Source of the DNA: Mesostigma viride
Lineage: Eukaryota > Streptophyta > Mesostigmatophyceae > Mesostigmatales > Mesostigmataceae
Length of the DNA: 64,000 nt
Assembly (NCBI GenBank): GCA_009746045.1
Contig: RPFO01000130.1
Coordinates: forward strand, 2,272,125-2,336,124
Reading direction: 5' to 3'
Under the pieces are notes generated by a model that was given only the letters and a program-made list of their open reading frames with translations, was not told the DNA's origin and did no database searches. Of this stretch, positions 44,290 through 55,227 are shown one piece after another. Both the position numbers and the translations under genes were made by a program. Each line of letters begins with the position of its first letter. The first letter of the stretch is position 1.

Positions 44290-44323
44290 TTTCATGTGTG
44301 TCTGTTTCTCCTCTTCCAGCCAG
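44290..44323. other. Loop of the Rep-element palindrome
   Basis: Thirty-four unpaired bases between GGGTCAGAGTATTG and CAATACTCTGACCC. The arms on both sides are near-identical for over 1 kb. Confidence 0.8.
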
Positions 44324-45589
44324 GCAATACTCTGACCCTAAAGGTGGATGTAGGCCACCAGAGGCAGTGCTATGTCCAAAATGATAAGGAATGTACAAAC
44401 ATATGAAAAAAATCTAGATAACCCTTAGATACCTAGTCCAATCTACGCGCCTAAATATGTCACATGCAACAAGCACTTTCACTATGAGAGATGTCGGCAA
44501 GCTGCGCCCTGTTTAATTTTTGTCTGGTGATGTAAGTCACACCATTATGTGACTGGCCGCAGCAACTTCTATTCCCCTTCTATTATACTCCCCGGTTTCA
44601 TGCACTGACGGCCAGTACATAGAAAGTATGCATATTGAGACGTTTTGCCGGCAAAACAGAGGCACACAGTAGTACGCTGTCGCTTCAAGCTAAGGAGTAA
44701 ACTGCCTGGCAATCATTATCTGCGTAGGTTCGTGCTACCTACCGAGCGCCGCCGTGTCGTCTGGATCATCTTGCGCCAAGGAAGATAGCCCCCATGTGAA
44801 TGCATTAACCCCATGGTGAATATAGGTCCCGAGCAGGTCAACGTAGGTCCCAAGCAGCTGCCACAACGGGCCTGTGTTGCTGGCATACACCAAGCAAAGG
44901 GGGGCGGGGGGGGGGAGGAAAGCCGGAGCGTATGCACGCATTCAAGTATTCCAGACACACGAAAGAGCACCATTTAGGCAGCAAATGACCTTGCCATATG
45001 CATAGAACATCTGGACACTATGCTGCTTCCGTCTCGTAGTCCACTTACGTTGCAAAGCAACCTTTTGTGCATGTCAATTCTCCACGTTTAGTGGGTGGAT
45101 GAATGGTAAAGTTACCTAAGTAACTGCGTCTCATGGCAATCACCGCGTACCCCCCCCCCCCCCCCCCCTGCAACCGATTTTAAACACAAAAACAAACAGC
45201 AAACGTTACTTATCATCATTCACCCCATGCCATGGCAACCTTTTATAGATGATGATTCAAGTGCCTTGCGACGTGTAATATGCATGATTAATATTACATG
45301 ATCTCCCCACTAAGTAATGTTATAAAACCAAATATAACTCCTATAACGGAGATATGCAATAAATATATAGCAATTACTATGTATTATCAAACGTCATATC
45401 CCCACCAAAAAAGCTGTCACTTAAACACCAGAATGTTAACTTTGCTTAAGATTTTTTTACCCATTCTCATCCGAAACACGTACTTTGGTGAGATTTATTA
45501 GGACTCACTGAGATTTCTCATGTAAAACATGCCAACCGCCACAAAGTTGAGGTTTTGTGAGAAAAATCTCACAGCCCAACTTCCTAGTG

Positions 45590-45975
45590 CATCCTTGCGT
45601 CACGGGGACACGCACTCATCACAAGGAGTGGTAATTGTCGGCAGTGCTACCCTATCATGTTTACAAGACCCCACAAGCCGTCCTTGCGTCAAGGGGACAT
45701 GCAATCATCACAAGGAGTGGTAACTGCCGGCAGTGCTACCCTATGCAAGACCCCACAAGCCGTCCTTGCGTCAAGGGGACATGCATTCATCACAAGGAGT
45801 GGTAACTACCGGCAGTGCCACCCCATGCAAGACCCCACAAGCTGTCCTTGCGTCAAGGGGACATGCAATCATCACAAGGAGTGGTAACTGCCGCGGCAGT
45901 GCTACCCCATGCAAGACCCCACAAGCCATCCTTGGGTCAAGGGGACATGCAATCATCACAAGGAGTGGTAACTGC
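45590..45975 (+). repeat. 80-85-bp tandem repeat upstream of Rep, right copy
   Basis: About 4-5 units carrying TGCAAGACCCCACAAGCCGT, CCTTGCGTCAAGGGGACATG and AATCATCACAAGGAGTGGTA. CCTTGCGTCAAGG within each unit is a small dyad. The array ends exactly at the Rep start codon region. Confidence 0.8.
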
Positions 45976-47520
45976 GACAATGAGCGGCCCAGCAAGCAGC
46001 CCGCCACCTCCGACGCCGCCGTCGCCCCCTCCACCGGAGGACGACCTGCCTCCTCAGGCGGAGAACCATCCCCCGCCTGAGGTGGAGGGGCGGACGCTGC
46101 GTCGTCGTAACAAAGTAGTGTACGATGATGACGAGTAAGACATTGACAATGTGCTAGATGATACGCCTGACTTGTCCCAGGAGGTGCCTGTGCATGTGAC
46201 CTTTGAAGAAGATGATGGGCCTGTCGAAGCCACCAACCCCCTGACCTGTGCGTGTTGCACGCCCCCTTGGACCGCTAGGACGAGGCGTGGGCTGACCAAG
46301 CATGTGAACGCTCAGCTTAAAAAACGGTAAGTGTTTTCAACTTGTTTGTTTCCTCATATTTTCTTTTATCACTACGTTTTCTGTCAAGGATTGTGCCATC
46401 CAAGTTGAAGAGGTGCTGGATGCAGATGAAGCGCCAGAGGCACCGGGTGAAGATGATGAAGACGAAGGGGAGGACTTTGTTCCCCTGAAGCCCAAGAAGA
46501 AGCGCAAGGCTCCGACCGTGCTGAAAACCTTCGCAGTCCACATGACCGTGTCGGGCGGAAGCCGTCACTTGGCAGATGAGGAAATCGGCATTATAACTGC
46601 ATTCCATGAAAAGAATGGTAAAAAGGGCCTGTCAATCATTGAGGAAGGCCAACTAGAAGATCACAAACATGCCCATATGTTAATGGAAATTCAGGCCACG
46701 TCCACACGGGCGTACACTGAAGTTGGAACTTACTTGTAAGGCCGCGCTTGGGTGGGGCAACCCAGTGGATGATGAAGGCAAATTTGACAAAAGGAAACCA
46801 AGTATCACAATTAGGGAGGTGAAGAACAGCCACAAGATCAACTATTCGGGGATGATCGGCTACTTGCTCAAATCTGAAAACGAGCAGAGCTTCGAAATAT
46901 TGTACCTGGCATGACATTGACATGGATGAAATGGAAGAGGGTAGAATAGAGTACATGCATGCTCCATGGATCGCCCACTTTGAAGGGCAGGATGTGTCTG
47001 AATGCCTACAACATACTAGAACGGGCTGCGGTGTACTGGTACAAACATCACAATGACATCAGCCGCGAGCCTAGCTTGATCAGGACATTGGCGCACATGT
47101 TCAATACAGGTCGCTTCTCCCTAGACGCAAAATTCCTAGTTGGAAGGGGTTTGGACTATCCCTGTGCCCAATCAGCATTCGAAATCATCGTAGAGCCGAC
47201 TCACTGCATGTGATTGCACGAGCCTTAGAGTGCGCGCTGTTTAATCCGCGTGAGCGTTACTTTGAGACAGATCAGTTGGCCCCCGTGTTTCCCAACGCAC
47301 GTGTTGGGCTGCGGCAAGAACGGGCTGCCGAGAGGGAGGCCATGGCAATAGACATGGACGCCATCCTCGATGAGGTGCGACGCCCTCCGCGTAACAACAA
47401 TGACTTGGATGATGACTCCCTCATTGAGAAAGTGTTACAAGACCGCGAAAACAAGGCGCGGCAGAAACGCCCTATTCAGGTGGACAGCGATAGCGAGTCT
47501 TATGAGTCTGAACTCGAGTA
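45973..47520 (+). pseudogene. HUH endonuclease (Rep-like), shared lesions
   Basis: ATG 45973 opens a Pro-rich N-terminus (MSGPASSPPPPTPPSPPPP). After an in-frame TAA at 46136 comes a CACC ... H zinc-finger-like segment ending LTKHVNAQLKKR, a 61-bp GT-AG intron (46328-46388), and then the nuclease: VLKTFAVHMTVSGGSRHL (motif 1 region), EEGQLEDHKHAHMLMEI (motif 2, H-A-H metal site) and INYSGMIGYLLKSENEQ (motif 3, Y-L-L-K with the candidate nucleophile tyrosine). This order is diagnostic of HUH rolling-circle initiators. The C-terminal part, AVYWYKHHNDISREPSLIRT to FNPRERYFETDQLAPVFP and an acidic tail ESYESELE, is unfamiliar. Frame changes near 46726, 46912, 47000 and 47208 break the ORF; all also occur in the inverted copy. 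Some might be unrecognised introns. Confidence 0.65.
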
Positions 47521-47806
47521 GAAAACCCAGCACATGTGACTGCAGAAATGCGTGCCATGGGATGATGTGATTTCATGAGGTCCATGTGATGACTAGATAT
47601 GGTGTGTTTTGATGAGGCGTACGCCTTCAGCACGAAAGCTTTACCTGGGTGACTTAAAATGGCTGTGTAACCTATTTTTTAATGAAAAACCACTTTTTTG
47701 ATCTAATCCTGAAAACAAGAAACGAGAAAAATACGCCTCGAGCCAATAGTAGAAAAAACTAGTAAGGCAGGCGAATCCGAAATTTTCGTCGCGAGGAATA
47801 ATTTTT

Positions 47807-48380
47807 CATGTCCCACGTAGCTCCCACAAAAACCAGCATCTTAAAACAATAAGTGGAAGCATACATGTGACACTAATTGACATGCCCGGAGGCACGCCGT
47901 TCAAGGCCCTTCATGAAGTACGTTGCCCTAGAGGCAACCAAGACAAGGGTGGGTGGGTGGGGAGCAAAGAAAGAGGCCGACAAAACCAGCCAGAGCGGCT
48001 TTTAGTCGCAAAACCTCCCTTATCCCTAGCTAACTGACGTCATTAAACCCTTATGTTCAGTGGATGCTAGTAAGACGCTAACCGTACAGACCGGGGGTAG
48101 AATATCCCGAATCTGCACGGCTAGTATTAAATAATGCGTAGGTTGTTCTTTTCAGGGGCACTGCACCTCACGCCCCGTTCCGCCCGGGTATAATCAACCC
48201 AAGCGCGGAACGCACATTCTATTTAATTCATTTTTCAACCATGCACTATATTGCATCTACTAATCACAAAAGCTCTAGCCAAACAGCTACGAGTAAACAC
48301 TACGACCTATAAGCCGCTCATCCAGCGGCCTCTTGTTCCCGCATTCACGTATAGAAGAAACTCCGTTCAAAGAACCCCGA
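47807..48380 (+). repeat. Duplicated noncoding block, shortened copy (A-B)
   Basis: Part A (47807-47938) equals 48383-48504, and part B (47962-48380) equals 49340-49758. In this copy A and B are almost adjacent, so about 0.8 kb present in the other copy is missing. B contains TAGAATATCCCGAATCTGCA and CCCGGGTATAATCAACCCAA; no coding domain. Confidence 0.85.
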
Positions 48381-48382
48381 TT

Positions 48383-49758
48383 CATGTCCCACGTAGCTCC
48401 CACAAAAACCAGCATCTTAAAACAATAAGTGGAAGCATACATGTGACACTAATTGACATGCCCGGAGGCACGCCGTTCAAGGCCCTTCATGAAGTACGTT
48501 GCCCAATCACCCCCGCCCTGGCTTTCCCTTGAAGCCGCACTCCACCTTGCTCGTTGTCACAAGTGACCGCCCTGCCGCAAAACGGGAGCCCCCCACATCG
48601 GGAGGCGTGTGCCCGGCGGCTGTGGATGCATGGCCAGGCCCAAAAAGGCCCAGCGCATTTGCACTGCGATTGCGCACGGCCAGCCTATCATGACCCCTCT
48701 CGGGGCCCCGAGTCGGTACCGCTATGGCCGTCTCCCCATAGACCCGGGGTGCTTCGAGAAAAAACGTGGACCTAGCCCAGGCCCCGCCAGCCCGGATGCC
48801 CGAGGCCACAGCCCCAGGCACCTGGCTGAACGAGAGTCCGTTCAGCCAAGACCGCATTCCCCCCCGAGGTTTCTATGCGTGGGGAAAAAATTTCTAGCTT
48901 AGGCGCTTTTCCCATCGCCGTCCCCAGCCCCAACCACCCCCCCTCGGCGGAAGGCAATTGCAAAGTTTGCTGGCCAGCAGCAATTTCCGAAGAAAAAGCC
49001 GCAGGCCGCGGACCGAGACACGGGTCGCCAGTGCCAGCCATCCGGCTCCAACCCGGGGTGCAAGCATCCCCAGGTACGGAGCACCAGCTCGCGCACTGGG
49101 CCGACCAAGCGACAGTTGAGCACCTGTCACGGCATCCGGCCCACCAAAGACCCCAAGCTGGGGAAAAGGTGCGGACCGGAGGTAATCATTTTCTTTTCTT
49201 TTAGTTAACCGGGCGAGGAACTACGCCTGGCCGGTTAACAACTGGAAGTCTCACCACTGGCCAAGTGGCCAGTGCAACCAGTGCTTTTGGGATTTTGCTC
49301 CCCAGCACCCATAGCTGCGGCTGCCGCCGCAACGACAACGAGCAAAGAAAGAGGCCGACAAAACCAGCCAGAGCGGCTTTTAGTCGCAAAACCTCCCTTA
49401 TCCCTAGCTAACTGACGTCATTAAACCCTTATGTTCAGTGGATGCTAGTAAGACGCTAACCGTACAGACCGGGGGTAGAATATCCCGAATCTGCACGGCT
49501 AGTATTAAATAATGCGTAGGTTGTTCTTTTCAGGGGCACTGCACCTCACGCCCCGTTCCGCCCGGGTATAATCAACCCAAGCGCGGAACGCACATTCTAT
49601 TTAATTCATTTTTCAACCATGCACTATATTGCATCTACTAATCACAAAAGCTCTAGCCAAACAGCTACGAGTAAACACTACGACCTATAAGCCGCTCATC
49701 CAGCGGCCTCTTGTTCCCGCATTCACGTATAGAAGAAACTCCGTTCAAAGAACCCCGA
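48383..49758 (+). repeat. Duplicated noncoding block, full copy (A-X-B)
   Basis: Tandem to the shortened copy and joined directly at ACCCCGA/TTCATGTCCC. The X part (48505-49339) is GC-rich with short ORFs of no recognised family. The identity of A and B between copies suggests a recent tandem duplication followed by deletion, or two members of an unknown repeat family. Confidence 0.8.
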
Positions 49759-51850
49759 AGAATGCACGCTGGCGGCGGTGATTGTCAGGCTTTATGGGAT
49801 TTACTTAGCGTCAAGGATGCATTTGCATTGTCAATAGAAAATCATAAAGAAATTCGCCGGGGTTTTGCAAGATTTCCGTCATTTTCGGTAAGACACTGTC
49901 CAGGCTCGCCGGATGCGCCTCTCATCCTTCCATGGAAGGTTGGTGTTTCTTGCGCCGCTCGGAAAAGGACACTGCCAGTAATGGTACGATCCCGTGCTGA
50001 GCGTCCCCCTATAAATGTTTCGCTTCAAGGGTTGTCAACGCAAGTTTTTGCCTTCTATCCGCGCAGTTAGCGCCAGGTAGCATGTCAGTCCGTGATGCGC
50101 ATCGCCAGATTCCTGGCAGCTTTCAGTGATTTTATCTAGGTTGCATCCCTGGGAGTGTCAAATCATGAGCCGTGGCTTGTTGGCAAGTTGGCAGGGATTC
50201 GTCGAGTGGATCTTGGAAGGAGTTTAGTAGTAAAAACAGTCAGTTTTGAATGAATATTGACGCAGCCTTTCTTAGCAGCGGCGTCAATGTGCTTAGAGTC
50301 TCACAAGCTTGAGGTTGTTTCTTAGCAAACAATTGCGCTAGAAAGAAAGGCTATCGTTGGCGTTCTGAGGGGCATATTGCATGGGTGGAACTGCATGTAG
50401 GTAGGGGATACAGTTGTTTTCTTGGCCTCTCTCCCACTGAATTATGGGGCAGCCCTGTCATATGCTAGCAAGGCGGAGTAACCATGGTAAGAAGCCCTGG
50501 CACGCAGCATTTATAATTAGTATGCTTTCTCTATGGACTGTCTACATTGTTCCCCTTGGTTGGGCAATTAGTGGCTATGGCTTTCTAGGGTCTATTTGCA
50601 TTGGACGCCTTGGTTTTGGTATGATGATCACAACATAAGCCTAGAATATGCTGGCTAGACATGTACCTGCCTTGTTGCTGTGCACCCACCCATGAGGTTG
50701 CCCGTGCCAAGGTATAAGGCAAGGGCACAAGAGGTGCCCAGCCACCTCCTTGTACGTTGTGCTCGAATTGCACATGGTCTGGAGCCATTTGGATGGCATA
50801 GAAAGTGTTAGTGTGCCGTAATACTCACTATTGCGTTCCTTAGCGTCTGTGCAGGTGGCCAACTGCCCAACGCTATTTCTTCCAAGTTTGTAGTCAGAAT
50901 GAGCTCAAACTTTGTGGGATTATGTTTGCCTATGTCTAGTATTTGTTTATATCTATCCAGGGCCAAATGATGTGCCTATGATTTGTTTCATTTTTTCCAG
51001 CCCAAAAAAGTACCCTTTTGGCGGGAAAATCAATAACTAACATAATAATGATTATTTTGGGGTGCCAATTAGCTGGAAAATGTGCAAACTCAGGGAACTG
51101 AAGGGAATATATTGACACATGCAAAATGATGCCCCCATTGTCATAGGCAAAATGGGTAAAAAACAGTGTCCTTTGCTGCTATTTTTAGCGCAATACCGGT
51201 GCATAATTGTGTATATCACCCTCAACATGTGGTGGGATGGACCCCCCCACATCCCATTCACATGCCAAAATCATCTCTTGGGTCCCCCTAGGCCAGCCCT
51301 GCATGTTATTCCATAAGATGGTTTTAGGGGTTCTGGCATGGGACCCTCCCCTTACCATATCTCCGTGGGGAGTTTATTGATTAATTAATTTACACGTGAC
51401 TGCGTCACGCGAGCATAAGTCCTCAGTGGGATGGGAATGGGATGGAATGGATTAAGCTAGCTATCTAGGTCCTATTGACCTATCTAGGTCCTATTGATTG
51501 ATGTCTATTAATTAATCTAGGTCCTAAATATAGGGTTGTGGGCACCACGGCCCGAATCGCTATGAATGCCAAACTGGGTCACACGCAAAGCTCCCACTGA
51601 CTTGGGGGTGGTCTCCTTCATCGATCACTACCTGCCACCTATACTATCCAAGTGCGAGCCATCTGCCTCCATAATACAGACAAACCAGGAGGCTGCCCGG
51701 CCAGGCGTGAGCCCGTCCCGTCTAGTGTAGCACATGTCCATGCCTAGCCGGCCTATCACGGAAAGTCCACGGATGGCGGCCCGGCCGTGCGCTGCTTGAG
51801 GCACGCCATGTGAGGACAAATTAAACGGCCGGGCGGTGCGGGCTTGGTGC
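49759..51850. other. 2-kb region without a recognised gene
   Basis: Only short ORFs; one of about 100 codons ends at 50070 without a known domain. Contains a LINE/SINE-like tail (51358-51430, with TTGATTAATTAATT) and repeated TCTAGGTCCTATTGA near 51470-51530. Confidence 0.35.
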
Positions 51851-51855
51851 CAGCT

Positions 51856-52519
51856 AGTTAGCTATCTGATGTGTCCACCTGCTCTATGAGGGCCAGGTGC
51901 CCGGCTAGGCCCAGGTGCTTGTGACTAAGAATGTGGGAAACGTATGGTAAATCAGTGTACATGCAAATCCTCATAGCTAATGTGCAAACCAAATGGGATC
52001 TATTAAGGGCCTTGCGCAGCATCTTGATGACGTTGCCGTCGAGTCGTTTCTCAAACTCCTGCGTCAGCGTCCATGTCTCGGCGCCGTAGGTCAGGATCGT
52101 CAGAATGACGACCTTGAAGAGGTCACGCTTGACGATCCGGGGTAGGGCGGGGCTGCTCCACCAGCGGCAGTGGTCATGGAGCTGCGCCCACGCCATGCCG
52201 ATCCGGGTCGTCATGGCATCCTCACAGTCGGGAAGCCAACTGCCTAGCCAGAGCTCTTGAAGCCGCCTAAAGTAGGGCAATTTACCTCGGTGTTGTCTAA
52301 GAGGCGGAGTGTGGGCGGGGGCCCGGCCAGACCAAGGGCCATGGCCTCCGGTTTGGGGCTGATTTCTAGACCGCTAGCACGAGCCTGAGCCGGCCAAGCA
52401 GTCCAGCCAAAGTTGGGCAGACTCCGGCTTAATCTCAATGAGCGTGATGTCGTCGGTATAAATGAGGTCAGCGAGTAAATTTTGCTGGCCGTTGGTCGGC
52501 CCCCCTTCCCCAAGCTCAT
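51856..52519 (-). pseudogene. LINE reverse transcriptase fragment
   Basis: Minus-strand frames give a shifted motif C neighbourhood near 52450 (LIYTDDITLIEI), ASGLEISPKPEAMALGLAGP, GMAWAQLHDHCRWWSSPALP and VVILTILTYGAETWTL. These match the C-terminal RT and thumb of the LINE at 12740-14726 (YADDTTLIA; VLTVLTYGAEAWTL). Only the 3' part is present and the frame is broken, so it is a dead, truncated copy. It ends against the zinc-finger gene segment that starts at 52526. Confidence 0.65.
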
Positions 52520-52525
52520 TTTTTA

Positions 52526-55227
52526 TCACTAGGCCAGGTGCGCGTGGGCAGCATGCAAAGCGGCAAAGCGGGCGACACCCTGATGCTCCATATCGAATGG
52601 GAATACACGAAAGAGCAACTCATGATGTACGCTACCAAAAGCCAGAAGATCGATCGGTGTAGCTGGGAGCCCATCAACAACATCGCCGGCAACTGCGACT
52701 CGGCCATCAAGACATTCCTGGAAGAGTTCGTGACAACGAAGGAAAAGAAATGCATGGTTAGTAATCGGATCGACCACAGGGAGGTCAGGAGGCAGTGGCA
52801 CATCATCAAGGCGTCACGGGAGGTAGGGCAGGAAGAGCCGCCTCTCAAGAAGCTCAAGCCCAACCACGACCAGTCGGGTGCGGATGCTGCACACTCCGAT
52901 GACTCATAACCATGAACACGATGACCATTACGAATACGACCATGACGAGCCTTCCTCCAACACGCCACCTACAATCCCTAGCAAACTGGGGGACAGGACG
53001 GCGAACGCCGAGCCCGACACGCTCCTGGATGAGCAAAGGGCAGCAGCTGCTGCACTGGCATAGCACCTGAAAAGGTGGCAGGAGGAGGCTGCCAACGCCC
53101 AGGCTCAGCTGGCCTTAGTGTTAGCTGACTGCGTGTCCTGTAATATATGTTGATAGGGATGGACATCGAAATGGCCACCAAGAACGCCTGCTGCTCCTGG
53201 TTCTCATCGTTCAGGAAATCAAGCACTTCACCGACGACCTCCGGCACAACGAATACGACTCGCCTCTCTGCGACGGCAATATGTGCAATTCCGGCGATAT
53301 GCTCGACCGCAACGGGCTACTCACAGACACCCCGCTGGAGAGATGCAAAAAGTGCAATACGCCCACCAGAGCCGACCGCATCTTCATTGGCAGCGATGGC
53401 CAGGCAGCCCACTGCGTCAAGTGCTAGGATCCCGCATTCGAGCAGTTTGCCTTCGAGCACCAGAGACGCATGAAGGATAACCCTGAACTCGCCAAGCTTT
53501 TTCCAGACATGGTGGACACGAACGAGTACATCAAGTGGATCTACCCTGGCACCGCTGAGGTCGTTGAAGCCAACTTTGCTCTCACCTCCGCCAGCGACCC
53601 CGGTCGCGCCAAGGTTTCTCTTCTTGCTCAGCCTGCTCAGCCAACCTTCCTTCGCGGGGCGCCCATCAAAAGGAAGCTAAAGGAAGTCCGCAAGTTCTTC
53701 GCCTATGTGGGGCCAGGGTGGAGAATCACGAGCTCATCAAGAAGCCCAAGGTGGAGGTGGACGTTGCCCCGGTGGGACTGGTGGAGAATGCCGAAGAAGT
53801 CAAGATGCCTAAGGTGGAGGAGGAGAATGCCGAAGACGTCAAGACACCGGGCAAGCTGGAGGAGGTCGTCCCGTTCACCTTCAGGGAAACCTTTGTTGGA
53901 AAGGTAGAGGAAACTAATGGGTTTTACACAATGCCTTGTGCTTGGCCTTGCTACCCTTGCACCTTGCAGGTGATGAAAGACTGAGCTTGAAGACCATGGA
54001 AGAGAGACCAGAAAAAGAGTTTTATTTAATAGATTTAGAGGTTAGGAAAAAGAGGTTAGGAAAAAGTTGAATGGAGGTTCGATAGAGGTTCAATAGAGGT
54101 GCAATAGAGGTTCCATAGAGGTTAAATGGAGGTTCCTGCCCTTAGGTGGCAGTTTCCTTTTATACCTTTTAGGCTAGGAAGGATGACATCAGCAATGACA
54201 TCATCACAGAAGCTTGTAGAAACATCCTAGCATATTCCTAGCATATTCCCAGCATATTCTCAGTATATTCCAGGAATATTCCTGGCATATTCTTAGAACA
54301 TTCCTGACATGATCCAATGAGCTGGCATAATAGCTAGATGCCAAGTGTCTACGTAATAATGTGCCACATAACATAATTAATACAGTGACACATCTCTTCT
54401 CCTTGGAGTGACAAGTGTCATGCAATGAGTCTACCCACTTGTCATAATGTAAGTCATAACATGTGTCATCATGAGCTTCCAACACTTGTCAGCTCATGGA
54501 CCAAACACTTGTCCACTAGTTAGGCCATAGCACCACTTGTCAATCAAATACGTGATGCTACTAGGCTGACTCAGGGTACAAGTCATCCATGTCCAAGTAT
54601 AGGACTATGGCACATGAATATTGATCAGCTCATTGAGCCCGATTCATCTAGCTCATCATAGCTATCAAATTCCCAATCCATAAGTAATCAATCCAACAAG
54701 ATATAAATCAGGCTGGGATATACTGTGGTCAGGTGGATATAATATCCCTAACAACCTTCACCGTTGAAATGGCCAGAATCCAGTTCAAAAAGGAGCCTGG
54801 CAACTCCTACAACGCCTTCATCGCGGACGTCCTCAACGGGTCCACGTGGGCCAACGGGGTCACCCCTGAGACCAAGGACTTTGCCCGGCTCAAGCACGAG
54901 TTCGTCACCATGAAGCTGGGCTGCGACCACAAGGTCAACAGTAGCCCCGTTGTCTGCAACGTCTGGAAGACCCAGGGGCACTTCTTCTTCAGTGCAGTGG
55001 GCCACATCACCGACTATAGGGTCTCCTTCGACTGTGTCATGGCGACTCTGCGCAACTCTTCCCCTCTCCAGGTCTTCTGCCCTCTCTGCGAGGTTGAGAA
55101 CTCCAAGCACAGGCTGGAGTTCCCCTACTTCCGCTACGACGTGGCCCAGTCTGGCTACGCTGCCGTGATCAACGAGTTGGCCACCAAGCGCACCAACACA
55201 TGCTACCTTTCCAAACTCCGTTTTTAA
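52526..55227 (+). pseudogene. Zinc-binding protein of unknown function, left copy, disrupted
   Basis: The first part (52526-52909) encodes GSMQSGKAGDTLMLHIEWEY to KKLKPNHDQSGADAAHSDDS, preceded by a possible acceptor; whether it belongs to the same gene is unclear. From 53156 the left palindrome arm carries FTDDLRHNEYDSPLCDGNMC, a zinc-finger-like CKKCNTPTRADRIFIG ... CVKC, MKDNPELAKLFPDMVDTNEY, an acidic/lysine repeat (KKPKVEVDVAPVGLVENAEE), and after a solo LTR the domain MARIQFKKEPGNSYNAFIAD to VFCPLCEVENSKHRLEFPYF, ending KLRF at TAA. Lesions: TAG at 53426 right after CVKC, a frame change near 53715, and the 860-bp LTR. The CxxC pairs suggest zinc binding; no reaction can be assigned. Confidence 0.55.
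53894..54753 (+). mobile_element. Solo LTR (860 bp) with 5-bp target duplication
   Basis: Begins TGTTGGAAAGG and ends ATATCCCTAACA, the usual TG...CA termini with complementary TGTT/AACA ends. Flanked by ACCTT at 53889-53893 and 54754-54758. The right palindrome arm has the uninterrupted site. Internal 15-bp repeats (GAGGTTCAATAGAGG type, 54070-54135) and ATATTCC repeats (54225-54300) are LTR-internal. No internal coding region is left, so it arose by LTR-LTR recombination. Confidence 0.85.

Larger units (their letters stand above)
44324..47760 (+). mobile_element. HUH Rep element (Replitron-like), right copy
   Basis: Most complete copy: a 1.6-kb noncoding 5' part with tandem repeats, the Rep ORF (45973-47520), and a 240-bp 3' end stopping at CCAATAGTAGAAAAAAC. 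The same 3' end at 31061-31301 marks that terminus. HUH-encoding Replitrons are described from green algae; I assign this element to them only by overall type. No helicase domain is seen, which argues against Helitrons. Confidence 0.6.
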
